Positions 47,189 to 58,047 of a DNA stretch of 64,000 bases are shown one piece after another. The notes beneath the pieces were generated by a model that was not told the origin of the DNA, searched no databases, and saw nothing but the letters and a program-made list of their open reading frames with translations. Each line of letters begins with the position of its first letter. The stretch's first letter is position 1. The stretch spans positions 45,429,001 to 45,493,000 of the forward strand of contig NC_080588.1 of NCBI RefSeq assembly GCF_029962835.1, read 5' to 3'. Made by a program: the position numbers and the translations under genes. The DNA comes from Magnolia sinica. Lineage: Eukaryota > Streptophyta > Magnoliopsida > Magnoliales > Magnoliaceae.

Positions 47189-50100
47189 TGTAACATCGCG
47201 GAAAAATTCATACAAAGACCCGAGAACCCCCTTAGGCAGAAATTACTAAGGACCGAACCCTTTAGAAATTAGACGAAAATTATTAAGTGCTAAACTAGAT
47301 TACCTGTGAAATTAACACCAATCACTTTAAATAGGATCTGTAAGACCCAAAACGAGTAGAACCATTAACGCTATATCACGTAAAAACTTAGGATCAATCT
47401 CAAAACCTAGTTGCTCTCGGAAGCGTGTTAAAACTCCGTATCGGACCTAGACCGTGTGTCGAAAGTCCGATGACCACGAAACTATACAGTTATGACTGCC
47501 TTACTAGGGTTGACTATCACCTCGGAAATCAAATCCAGATAGTGTCCAGAAATGCACAACTTGAGCCTAGAGCGAAGTGTGTGAGAAACGAGAATATCTT
47601 TAGGATATGAACTGAAACTTAAGTGAATTAAGTCGTTCACTTGTAGGCCAATTGTAAGGTTTTAGACTGTCAGATTTCGACCCAATTACACTCTCGGATC
47701 AGGAAAAATTTTCAACACATGTCAGTATACTTATGGCCCTGATCGAGTATCGGTGACCGTTGAACTAAAACTGATCCGCCACGGTCGATTTGTAAATCCG
47801 ATCGGACCGAAAATTTAACTCGACTTAGATCCAATGTCAGGAAGCTTAAGTCCGACCGCATGTAGAAAAGGGGCCTCCAAATCAACTTCGTTAGGCCGAA
47901 ATGGCCGGTCTTTGGCTATAACCGAAGTATACCATGGCCCTGGGGTCATTCCCATCAGTTCTAGGCCTATATAAGGGCCTTATACCCTCTCTCTCCCTTC
48001 ACATACGAATTTGCAACCCTAGGAGAGAGAAGAGGACAAAGAGAGAAGGAAAGAGAGAGAGAAAGAGTGAGAGAGAAACTGGGAGACTGTCCCTGGGATC
48101 CTTCCCTGCCACTCCACGTGCTGAACCATTATGTCTGTATCGCTATACCGGCAATTCCGACTTCGTTCTTATATAAGAAATCCTAACCCTAATCTGTTTT
48201 AGGGATTCAAAATGAGTAAATGGCGAAATAGCTAACCTATTTCGTGATTCAGGTAACCGTTGTGCCTTAGACAAAGGCGTGATGTTCAAACTAAGTTCGA
48301 TACGAGTTTACCGACGGAAGGTGCAGACTATAAACGTTTAGGTTATGGTTTCCAAGGCTTTCAATGTCAGTAATGGTTTATGACTGACTTGATTGCTGTC
48401 ACATGTGCTTAAATACGATGTTTTTCGTATATTACGTATAGATATAAACTATGTTGAGAACAATGTGTTCTATGTGTTTGTTGAAATGTCTGAATGACTA
48501 TGGAAATATGATTTGTACTTGTCATGCTTGTAAACTGAGAATATATGATCGTTGTATGAGTGGCAGCTCCTTTGTGAAAGGATTTGCCCTAATGTCTGTT
48601 GGAACTAGTATATTACCCGTATGTGTAATATGTAGTCTAAGCATTTGACAAAATGCCTGATGAGTAATTGGTTGATGCTTTGTAATTACGAGGGTTGTTG
48701 AGATAGCATTCTCAACTACCTTAGCTATATGTATACTTTTCTTCATGTAGCTTTAATTTCAAGTGCATGTTTTGTGTAGCAAATGTATATGTAGAATATC
48801 ATGTTTTATGTGTTGAATAATATGCTCAAATGATATGTACGTTGGAATTAGTTGTTAAATGCCGTATGACTTTCATATATGCTTACTTCTTGCATTTGAC
48901 TGTGATTGGGACTACGATGTAGTCTAGGCAATCGGTAACAATTCTTGTTTGAGTGGCCGAGTTAGTCTCACCACGTTTGAGGCATTCGGTGAATCTGAGT
49001 CATACGATGATTGTCGACAGTAGTTAGTGCTCCATGTCGATTAATTCAGTGTACACTCGTACAAATCGAACTTATCAAGTAACCCGATTTGCCTACTGTA
49101 TGTTTACCATGTATGGACACTACTGCTTGAACCTAAGGTACCCCTTTCCAATGTAAAGACCTATCTCAACCATGGTACCACGATCCGCTAAGACTCATGA
49201 GCCGGGCATGATGGTATGGGACACTGTGGTCGACTTGTCGGCCTACGCTGGGGCGACGAGCCTCCTCGTAGTGACCAGTGAGCAACCCAAACTCATGAGC
49301 CAAATACGGTAGTATAAGACACTATATTCGAGCTGTCAGCCTACACTGGCACAGCTTGGCTGTGGTCCCTAGTCGGGTTGGTGACGAGCCTTTGAAAATA
49401 TACTGTCAGTTGGTAGGGCGTTAGTGGAGTGACCTCGAGCATGAAATAGGCCTACCCCGGCACAGCCTGGCTGTGGTCTCCAGTCGGGTTGGTGACGAGC
49501 CTTCGAAAATAGACTGCCAGTTGGTAAGGCGTTGGTGGTCGTGACCTAAACTAGCCTATCATATGTGATTAACTAGGATTAATGACCCTGATGGATCAAT
49601 GTTGGGTCACTGATATAAAGGGAGATACCTTAGCTTCCCAACCCTGCTGTATGAATAAACCTAAGTAAGAACTTGGTTAACACAATTATAACATTGCATT
49701 GCACGGTGCTTTGGCGAGGAAGTAGCATGTGTCTGGAGTGGTGCATGCTGCGACCATGAGATGAAATTCGCAGAGAGAGTGCAGGCAAGGACATGCATCA
49801 TATCATATCATTTTTGCATTAACAAGAGTTTTTAGGGCTTGATTATTGTATTGCTTTATCATTACTGCTTGATTGAATTGATAACATGTTAACCTTTGCC
49901 TTATAGCTCCACTGAGTTGATCACTCACTCCCACATTCTAGGACGGTGTTTTAAAATACCAACCAGACCCTATTGTAGTTGTAGATGATGTTGAAGCTTG
50001 CGAGATGGAGCCTACCTTCTACGACGACGAGGAGGAGTGCTCCTATATGCAACTCTCTGGTGAGTCTATGTATACCTGGAGTTGCGAATCAGGGCTACAA

Positions 50101-50412
50101 GGATATGAATAGATGACATTACACTTTATCATTTTTGTATCTTTTAGAGTTACACTTGTATTTATTTAACCTGGTGACGCTCATACTCTGAAGACTTATA
50201 ATCACTTATATGCCCCATATATTTATCATAGTCTTCCGCTTGTGTAATTTAACTATCTTTTGAGTATGATATGCTGATTTGGTATAATCCCCTTTCTTGT
50301 CTAATGCACTAATATGGACAACATTCAATCATCATTATTTATGTTGCATAAGTGATCTGTTGGAACTCGGGAGCTGAGCTTCTGCTCGACCCCTGATTTT
50401 TAGGGCATTACA
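47189..50412 (+). repeat. 3' LTR of the Tekay-like element
   Basis: 3224 bp, TGTAACATCGCGG to AGGGCATTACA. Colinear with the 5' LTR including the TATA box (47968) and the tandem pair (49350 and 49461). The scattered differences (mostly transitions by eye) indicate an insertion that is not recent. Confidence 0.9.
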
Positions 50413-50417
50413 GAATT

Positions 50418-50618
50418 CTTCAATCTTAGTCTCCTAAGATTCATCCCTTTCCTTGGTGATTCTTATGAATTAAATCCATGCTTTTAGTACCCTTTTCAAT
50501 CCAAGCTCTTAAATTCACCTTGCAACACAAATATAAGTAAAATAGAATATTGAGCATTATTATGTTCATAAAACCAAGATATAAATGAGGGATAAGATGC
50601 AATATTTAACCCTCAACA
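50418..50618 (-). repeat. 5' LTR of the LARD-like element, second part
   Basis: Continues the interrupted LTR from 38647: TCTCCTAAGATTCATCCCTT, AACCAAGATATAAATG and the end CCTCAACA match 29720-29905. It is followed by the CTTAT duplication. Confidence 0.85.
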
Positions 50619-50623
50619 CTTAT

Positions 50624-51720
50624 GTATTGGCCAAGGTATGTATGCATTAATGAAGAGGAAATCATGACTCATACGATACGCTTTTATGCGACGTGTCGCA
50701 TGGACAACCTAGAAGCATGAGGTAAATAATATCTCTTGATACAACATCGGTTGAGTCAAATCAATAAGGAAATAGCACGTGGATTCATGACCGATTGCAT
50801 TTATGGTATGGGACAATGAAATAACATCGTTGTCACCTTTTCAATAAAAGCAAAGCAACGTGGGAGGCAATGCTATACCCTATTTCTGAAAATTTCAAGA
50901 AAGCCAATAGGGGACACATGCGACATTGTATGAGAAATAGGGAGTGGATGAAAAATGATCTTCAAAGATTTGGAGCATTTTTTGTGGGTTTACAACTAGC
51001 GTAAGTTTACTTTTACACGTTAGATGATGGTCAACAGAATGTTATGATTGATATACAAGAAGCGCAGTCGAGTTGTTTAAGATATGAAGGGCGACTGTGG
51101 GTAGTGAAAAAAAAAACCTTGGCCAACAAAATGAAGCAAGTGGCCGAGAGGGATTCGGAAGAGGAACAATTGCAAAAGAGAAATGTAACAAGAGAAGGAT
51201 CTATAGAGAGGACTTTTGACTGTTGTAACCATTGCAATAAATGGGAGAAGGATATGGAGGAATAAGCTACAACAAATCAATCAATTTCCTTTATCTCAGC
51301 TTATTTTAAGAGTAGTGATAATCAAATAGCGGTAATTCTTAGATATAATCTTTAGTTGTAATCCAAGTCCACTCTTATATGCTAGATTTTTCCTTTATCC
51401 CACATCAAGCATCTCTTTTAAGAGACAAGAGACGCATTTTTGCAGTTACTCAGATTGACCAATTGTGAGTTTTTCCTTTTGTTTGATTTGCACTGGTATT
51501 TTGAAAGTTATTTCTCATAGAAGGCATGCAACCCTTCTTCTGAGGAAAAACCTCACCCTCCGATTATCGCCTGATCATTATAAATTTCTACAAGTGGCTG
51601 AGTAAGCGACCAATCTTCTTAAATTTGGTCATATATGTTCATATTGGACATCTGCTTACTTTGATGCTTGGGGTCAAAGTTGATCAGTTTGAATTGAACT
51701 GTTGTATCAATTCTGGCACA
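50624..51720 (+). mobile_element. Probable 3' end of the Tat-like element
   Basis: After removal of the LARD element this stretch joins directly to the start of the antisense frame at 28515-28607, so it should hold the rest of the Tat-like element and its 3' LTR. A GAAGAGGAACAATTGCAAAAG-like leader and ACCCTTCTTCTGAGGAAAAA near 51530 fit transcribed LTR sequence, but LTR borders could not be found. The 73-codon frame at 51044-51265 (MIDIQEAQSSCLRYEGRLWV) is unassigned. The overlapping minus-strand frames are shadows. Confidence 0.35.
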
Positions 51721-51948
51721 CCCGCATAATTAAAAACAAACCTAGCGACCAACAGTAAGAGCTAAGTTATTTGTTGACTATGAGATTGGTGTATAGTTAT
51801 TGGACGGTCAAAATATGGTATCCAATGGCCTTTTTCAACAAACAATATTCACAAATCAGCGGTTAGAATTGTTCAATCAATCTGATTTTAGGACCCATAC
51901 TTAATAAACTCAACTTCCATAATTTAGTCGGATCAATTTGAGTTTGCC

Positions 51949-52475
51949 GAACGCGGATTAGCTACTTACAGGTTGAGCATCGAGACCAGCTGCTGAAGTG
52001 ACATCACCAAGTTTTGTGGGCCCCACCATGAAGTATATATTGTATCCACACCGTTCATCCATTTGGAGAGATCATTGTAAGGCATGAGCCAAACAATGAG
52101 TCAGATCTAAAGCTCGAGTGGACCCCACCACAGAAAATAGTGGAGAGAGTGACGCCTACCATTGAAACCTTCCTGAATCCACCGTGATGTTTATTTGAGA
52201 TCCAACCTGTTCATAAGTTAACACAGACATGAGCGAAGGGAAAACGCAAATATTAGCTTTATCGAAAACTTCCGTAGCCATTAAAAGTTTTTAATGGTGG
52301 GCGTCACTCTCCCCACTATTTTCTATGGTGGGTCCACTGGAGCTTTGGATCTCACTCATTCTCTTGCCCATGCCCTAAAATGATCTCTCCAAATGGATGA
52401 ACATATGCAACACATACATCATAGTGGGGCCTACAAAATTTGGTGACGGAACCTGTCAACATCTAATTCGCGTCC
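51949..52475. mobile_element. Foldback MULE-like element with 9-bp TSD
   Basis: Ends GAACGCGGATTAG and CTAATTCGCGTCC are inverted complements with two mismatches. Flanks GAGTTTGCC (51940-51948) and GAGTTTGCT (52476-52484) are a 9-bp duplication with one change. 527 bp, almost the same size as the copy at 14838. The halves fold back on each other (ATCTAAAGCTCGAGTGGACC against GGTCCACTGGAGCTTTGGAT). This copy and 14838 together define the family as Mutator-like. Confidence 0.8.
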
Positions 52476-52595
52476 GAGTTTGCTAATGCAATGCGGGAAC
52501 AGATTAGATATTGGGCGCTTCAGTAGCCAAAAGGCTACTGAAGTGGCATGGTGAAATATAATTCATTGATTGCCAAGAGTCAGTTCTCTTACCAT

Positions 52596-53260
52596 TAGGG
52601 CTGAAAGTCGGGCGGGTTGGGTTGGGTCCGTTTGGTGCTCAACCTTAGCCCAACCCAAGGTTCCTAATACCTCAACCCTAACCCAACCCAACCCATCCTT
52701 GGGTTGGGAATTCTCAACCCAGCCCCAACCTAAGCGGGCTCGGTCGTGTAGATATATGATAATATTTTCATTATTGCATTAGTCTATTATATTTTCAAAA
52801 CACATTATTTTTTGTACCTATAATTTTATTAATTATATATGTAGTTATTTATCGTAAAAAAGTTCATTTTTTCTAAACAAACAAGCTAATATATAAGACA
52901 ACCACTCCTTTAAAAGTCGTATTATGTATCAAGCAATCTATTTGGGAAAGAAATTTGGCGTATCTTGTTAGCTTGAGTAATCAAAAATGACGTGGACCAA
53001 TGAAACCTGATGGCATTGGAATTTCATGTGCCTTCAACACAGATGATCCATACTAAATTATAATTAATTTATAAGGAACTCACATATTAATCAGGTTTAG
53101 GAAACCCGAGACCTCAACCCGCACGCAACCCAAGTTTTATCGGGTTGGTGTTTGTATGGCCCAAGCCCGAGACCAAACCCGATACATCCTGCCCAAGCCC
53201 AACCCAATGTCGGGTCGGTCACGAGTCAGTCAGGTTGAACCCACCCAACTTTCAGCCCTA
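52596..53260. mobile_element. hAT-like element with 8-bp TSD
   Basis: Starts TAGGGCTGAAAGTCGGGCGG, ends ACTTTCAGCCCTA, and is flanked by exact 8-bp duplications CTTACCAT (52588-52595, 53261-53268). Subterminal zones are rich in CCCAACCC / GGGTTGGG motifs in both orientations; the middle is AT-rich. 8-bp duplication and TAGGGCTG ends fit the hAT superfamily. 665 bp, no transposase, so non-autonomous. Open frames at 52570, 53145 and 53156 are read-through of its ends. Confidence 0.85.
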
Positions 53261-53380
53261 CTTACCATTAATGCTCTTTTCGTTGGAGCTTCGTTTGACG
53301 TCTCTCTTCATTTGGCTGTGCACGCGACTCCACCACATAAAGGTAAACCCCATTTTCAAGTCATTTCTTTTCTTGGCTCC

Positions 53381-53875
53381 CCCTATTGAAGTGATGTCAC
53401 CAGTCACCACTCTCTCTGGGAGCCACCATGATGTATGTATTGTGTCCACACCGTCCATCTATTTCGCGAGATCATTTTAGGGCATAATCCAAAGAGTGAG
53501 AAAACAATGGGAATTGAACGCCTACCATCAACACCTCTTTGGGCCACAGAAGCTTTCAATCAAGCTAATATTTATGATTTACCTTATTCCATATCTTTTT
53601 TAACTTATAAAAAGGTTGGAGCTCAAATAAACATCATGGTCGGCCCCATGAAGGTTTCAACGGTGGCCGTCAGCGTTCCACTGTTTTCTGAAGTAGGGTC
53701 CACTTGAACTTTGGATCTGCCTAATTCTTTGGCTCACTCCCTAAAATGATCTGTCCAAATGGATGGATAATGTAGATACAACACATACATCATGGTGGGC
53801 CCAAAGAACGTGGTGACGTCACATCAATAGCGAGACTCCACCGTTTGGTTCAGTAGCCAACCCGCGTCCCTACTC
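53381..53875. mobile_element. Foldback MULE-like element
   Basis: Standard core. The right end has a long terminal repeat containing TGACGTCA (53814-53821), GTTTGGTTCAGTAGCCAACC and CGCGTCCC. The left end keeps only GAAGTGATGTCACCA. The right terminal repeat is mirrored by the left end of the copy at 54935. Confidence 0.65.
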
Positions 53876-53934
53876 TCTATAATTTAAAGAATAAAAAATC
53901 CCATCCTCTACAAATTACTAAAATGGCATATTAT

Positions 53935-54430
53935 TAAAAATAGTAACCGTGATGTTTTTGACAAATCTATCCCCGCCATCAGTTTTTCTAGATTATGTTA
54001 GGACATGGATGTAACAATGATTTTGATCCAAACCTCGAGTGGGCCACACGATAGGAAAAGGTGAGGATTGAGCTTCCACCATTGAAACATTCAAGCGGCC
54101 ACAAGAGTTTTCGATTATGCTAATGTTTTTATAATTTCCGTTCATCTCAGTAGGAATGACCTCATGAACCATATGGATGGCATATATACATCTTGGTGGA
54201 CCTAGGAAATTTTCAACAACAGGAATTCCTCCACTTACTGTTTCCAGCCGTACGGCTCACATGACTTGTAGATTTGACTCATTTTTGGGCCTATATTATA
54301 AGATGATATGGAAAAAAGGATGAACAGAGTGGATTTCTCACAAATAAGCTAGGTGTGCCCCACCAAACTTATGGTCGAAGGAAGTTCATGCAGATGGCTC
54401 CGGCCGCAATCCGCGTCCATTGGAAACGGA
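53935..54430. mobile_element. Foldback element, divergent sub-type
   Basis: ACCGTGATGTTTTTGACAAA at the left and GTGGATTTCTCACAAATAAG at the right, as in the short copies at 8990 and 11885, but with the central CATTGAAACATTCAAGCGG section present. Right end CCGCAATCCGCGTCC. Links the two sub-types. Confidence 0.5.
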
Positions 54431-54435
54431 AGGGG

Positions 54436-54930
54436 GAAGCAGATTGCGTACTGAGTAAACTCTATGGGTCCACCGTGATTGAAATATTTTATCCACTCCT
54501 TTCATCTATTTTAAAAGGTAATTTTATGGTGTGAGCCCAAAACTGAAATGTATCCAAATCTCAAGTGGACCTCACAACTGGAAACGGTGTGAATTGAAAT
54601 TCTACCATTGAAAGTTTCTTGGGGGCCACAGAAGTTTTGGATCAAACTGTTATTTGTATTTTACCTTCATCCATGTCCGTGTCATCTTATGAACAGGTTG
54701 GATGACAAATAAACATCACTGTGGGCCTTAAAAAGGTTTCAACAGGGGAAGTCATTATTCCCACTGTTTCCGGTGGTAGAGATTTTTTCATACTTAAATT
54801 TTGTATTCAACCAATAAAATGATCTGTAAAAACGGATGGACGACGTTGATAATCTACATACATTCACAATAGGCCCAACTGAGTTTACTCTGTACGATAA
54901 AAGCGAGTTACTCAATACGATTTTGGAAGG
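54436..54930. mobile_element. Foldback MULE-like element
   Basis: Left GATTGCGTACTGAGTAAACT, right AGTTACTCAATACGATTTT: inverted ends of the GTACTGAG sub-type. Core complete, right half partly eroded near 54790. Confidence 0.65.
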
Positions 54931-54934
54931 GGGG

Positions 54935-55405
54935 TTGGCTACTGAACCAGAGTGTAGCGAGTCTGGCTACTGATGTGACGTCACCACGTTCTTTGGGCCT
55001 ACATGATGTATGTGTTGTATCCACACCATCCATCCATTTGGACAGATCATTTTAAGGAGCGAGCCAAAGAATTAGGCAGATCCAAAGTTCAAGTGGACCC
55101 CACCACAGAAAACAGTGGGATGGTGATGGCCACCGTTGAAACCTTCCTGGAACCGATCATGATGTTTATCTGAGATCCAGCCTTTTTATAAGTTACAAAA
55201 GACATGGAATAAGGTAAAGCATAAATATTAGCTTCATTGAAAGCTTCTATGGCCCACAGAGGTTTTAATGGTAGGCATCTAATTCCCCTTATTATTTATG
55301 GTGAGGTGCACTTGAAATTTGGATCTTGCTTGCTCTTTAGATTATGACAATGCATATATCATGGTGGCGCCCACGAAAAGTGGTGACGTCACTTAAGTAG
55401 GAAGA
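54935..55405. mobile_element. Foldback MULE-like element
   Basis: Left end GGTTGGCTACTGAACCAGAG followed by a TGACGTCA palindrome (54976-54983); right part ends with GTGGTGACGTCAC (55384-55391 palindrome) and is truncated beyond. Core blocks present. Confidence 0.6.
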
Positions 55406-55576
55406 GTGAAGAAAAAAAGAAGACTAGAAAATGGCGTGGCGTGACAGAGCTCCTTGGAAAGAACATTAATGGTGATGAACAAACTCCTGTCATTCAACCA
55501 ATCATGCGTAATACCCTAGCAGAGTATTAATTGCTTCCCTTCTTTTGGGAGATTTATATAAAAAACCATGCCTCTC

Positions 55577-56340
55577 AGGGCCTGTTAGATTTTCCAACGA
55601 TACATGAAAATCACAGTAATTATTACTTTTCGTGGGCGCCACCATGATATATGCATTGTCATAATCCAAAGAGCGAGCAAGATCTAAATTGTTTGAAAAC
55701 TTTGAAAACACGACAGTAATTCCACCTCCAAAATAGAAACAAAAGTATTGACTTAAATATATAAGCCTTACCGTAATGTATATGATATATCCATACTATC
55801 CATCTATTTTATAAGAACATTTTGGAGTATGAATGAAAAACGAGACAGATCCAATGTTCAAATGGCTCACACGGAAAGAAAACAATGGCCTTAATTCATC
55901 CACCATTGAAAGTTATTTTCTTCATTGGGCCTGCATCAAAGTATTTTCATCATCTAACCCGTTCATTGGATCACACAGGTATGGATAAGAGGAAAACACA
56001 AATATAAGCTTGATCCAAAACTTTTAGGGGCCCCAAGAAGTTTTGAATGGTAGGCGTTCGATTCCCGTTGTTTCCAATGGTGTAGTCCACTTGACCTTTG
56101 GATCTGCCTCATTTTTTTGCTCATGCCATAAATTCAGCTGGCACAACAAATGAGTAGTGTGGATAAGTAACATACATCACAATGGGCTCCACATTGATAT
56201 TATAAATTCTCAATTTAAGTGTTAAAAAGGTAAGTTCTCACATCTGCGTGAGGAAAGACCGACGTGGTAATTACCTAAGTTAATAATTATTACTCATTTA
56301 CATGCTAACTACAATTGAGCTGGAAAATCAAACAGGCCCT
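55577..56340. mobile_element. MITE-like element carrying nested foldback copies
   Basis: Ends AGGGCCTGTTAGATTTTCCA and TGGAAAATCAAACAGGCCCT are inverted complements with one mismatch, a terminus style known from hAT-type MITEs. Near both ends lie GTAATTATTACT-like motifs. A foldback MULE-like copy occupies about 55745-56210, and another fragment lies at 55630-55700. No target duplication recognised. Confidence 0.55.
55745..56210. mobile_element. Foldback MULE-like element (nested)
   Basis: Left TATCCATACTATCCATCTAT, central CATCTAACCCGTTCATTGGA, right GGTGTAGTCCACTTGACC and AACATACATCACAATGGGC. Termini eroded. Lies within the MITE-like pair 55577-56340. Confidence 0.55.
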
Positions 56341-57367
56341 TGAAAGAAACGTAAGAGAGAGCCCTGGGAAGTAACGTCCTGCCCGGCCACGTCTTGATAC
56401 TGTAAATCTTGCCTAGTGGGATGGTCTTGGTCCATTCTGAGTCGCTTGAGGGCTCAATCTTGGACAACTTGGCATGATTTGTTCCCTTCTTTTGGCAATT
56501 TTCTCATATCGTTTGCCCTTTTTTTTTGTTTCCCCCCTCAAAACCCTAGAGTGGGGCCCACTTGAGCTTTTCGATCAGCATGGATGACACCAATCAGACC
56601 TTCCTAACCACCCGATGAAATGCAACCATGAATGGTCATGATCAAGAAAAGAAAATAGGTCCAATGATAGGACCCAATGAACTGCTTATGATTTCATAGA
56701 AATGCATTGTTCAGAATCATCAAATGATGCAAACCATTTTATTGGATGGCTTGTAAAATGAACGGTCATAACAAAACGATCACCATCCAGAGGGGCAGGA
56801 CCGTCTGATCACAGTGATTTTATCAAGGTACACAGCATATGGGCAGACCAGCTGATGTTTGACAACCCCAGACATTCAAAGCAATTACTTGTATGCTACC
56901 AAAAAAAAAAAAAAAATAAGAAGGAAGCATGTATGACTACAATATATTACATTACATTGATAGAAGTAACAAACAAAGGATCAAGGAGCCCTGCCCGACC
57001 ACATCCCAATATGGCACACGTGCAATACCCAAGTTTTTTCATTAGGTGGACGACATTGCTTAGATCTCCTGGCCCAAAATTCAGGCCATTTCATTCAAGC
57101 TAGCCAGCATACAAATCCAACGAATGGTCTAAGAAGAATGAGTGATTCTAGCCATCCCTATGTTCCTACTATGTATGTCATTGAGTGAAACACATCCATA
57201 TTTTTTTGGCCAGAAGATTTTGATGTGGCCCACCTGATGAAAAGTTAAGATCTAATACGTTTGTCACATTGGCATGTATTCCGTGCATGTGGAGCTTAGC
57301 AAACATCCAAAGGAATATACATTACAAAACATAGTCGAATTTAGACCGGTCATCTCCTAGTAAAATT
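56341..57367. other. 3' flank of the kinase gene
   Basis: No repeat family of this window except short GTGGGGCCCACTTGAGC and GTGGCCCACCTG phrases. A 15-A run is at about 56900. The 57160-57367 part, nearest the stop codon, probably includes the 3' untranslated region of the gene on the minus strand. The plus-strand frame 56855-57103 is not supported. Confidence 0.4.
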
Positions 57368-57897
57368 TCAGTCTCCCAGTTCTGTTTCTTTCACTTCTCG
57401 AATCATCTTCAAAACCTGCCATGTGGTGGGCCTTTGATCTGGCAACCGACGGATGCAAGCGATCGCAATGTCAAGGAGCAAGGTGAGGTGATTGTACTCA
57501 CTATCTTCCTCCACCCTAACAGAACGGACCCAAGAAACCAAATCTGTGGACATTAGGACGGGCTGTTCCAATGGAGCTCTGCCAGTCGTGAGCTCTAACA
57601 AGAGCATGCCGAAACCATACACATCTGATTTTGCAGTTGCCCGCTGAATAGATTTTCGGGTTTCAGGGGCCCTGTAACCATAGTCGGTATCCTCTGGTGT
57701 GGCTTCAACCATAGCCATGAGGCAATAGTCAGTGAGACAGGCTTCGAAATCAGGGCCGAGGAGAACGTTCGATGATTTGAGGTTGCCATGGACCAGTCCG
57801 GATGCTCGGTGGATGTATTCAAGGCCCTGGGCCACATCCTCAGCAATCTTCAGGCAGGAAGTCCAGTGAAGAGGTTTCGCCCGTGCTGATCTTGAAC
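57368..57897 (-). CDS. Probable inactive LRR receptor-like kinase, last exon
   Basis: The minus-strand exon encodes the C-lobe of a receptor-like kinase close to the plant At5g67200-type inactive LRR kinases. It runs GSRSARAKPLHWTSCLKIAE, then a catalytic-loop region VHGNLKSSNVLL, FEACLTDYCL in place of DFG, YGYRAPETRKS, SDVYGFGMLLLELTTGRAPL, and DQRPTTWQVLKMIREVKE, ending ELGD with TGA at 57368. The HRD motif is HGN and DFG is missing, so phosphotransfer is not expected; such receptors act as membrane pseudokinases. The exon starts after a splice acceptor (CTCTCAG then GTTCAAG, 57897): the Gly codon is split, matching an intron in this family at this place. Taking the ATG at 57910 would be an artefact of reading into the intron. 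The upstream exon with LRRs, membrane helix and N-lobe is not in the window, so the intron exceeds 6 kb or the gene is truncated. No stop or frameshift in 177 codons. Confidence 0.85.
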
Positions 57898-58047
57898 CTG
57901 AGAGTCCCAATGGAGAGGTGTTTAGTTGAAAACAGAGAAATGATTACAGTGGCTGGTATATCATAGCATTAGGAACATGGATGGTTCTGATTATCTATCT
58001 TGTCATGTAGATCCCAATGAAGTAACCATGCTGCCGAGATCCTATGG
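57898..58047 (-). other. Intron sequence next to the kinase exon
   Basis: Begins (minus strand, reading backwards) with the acceptor CTCTCAG and a T-rich stretch (CTGTTTTCAACTAAACACC). No repeat recognised. Repeats start at about 58048. Confidence 0.5.

Larger units (their letters stand above)
38648..50412 (+). mobile_element. Non-autonomous Tekay-like chromovirus with extra ORF
   Basis: Complete LTR retrotransposon: 5' LTR 38648-41856, 3' LTR 47189-50412, exact target duplication GAATT (38643-38647, 50413-50417). A Met-tRNA type primer site follows the 5' LTR and a purine tract precedes the 3' LTR. The 5.3-kb interior holds an extra open frame (42635-43964), then gag and a decayed protease (44193-45761). 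Reverse transcriptase, RNase H, integrase and chromodomain are absent. The very long LTRs starting TGTAACG and ending GTTACA, the primer site and the gag style point to the Tekay (Del) lineage. With LTRs and TSD intact but no pol, it must have been mobilised by enzymes from another element. Confidence 0.85.
28608..50618 (-). mobile_element. LARD-like LTR retrotransposon, interrupted twice
   Basis: A minus-strand element bounded by 5-bp duplications CTTAT (28603-28607 and 50619-50623). The left LTR is 28608-29905 (3' LTR). The right LTR (5' LTR) starts at 37516, is split at 38647 by the Tekay-like element and resumes at 50418, together about 1333 bp. On the minus strand the 5' LTR is followed by a tRNA-Asp-type primer site. 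The interior (29906-37515) has no gag, protease or reverse-transcriptase motif, only one long decayed frame, so the element is non-autonomous. It lies in the 3' part of the Tat-like element. A solo LTR sits in its interior. Confidence 0.85.

Noticed and set aside
57595-57846. 83-codon minus-strand frame overlapping the kinase exon
   Set aside because: It is the kinase exon in another phase; the kinase motifs are all in the 57368-57897 frame.
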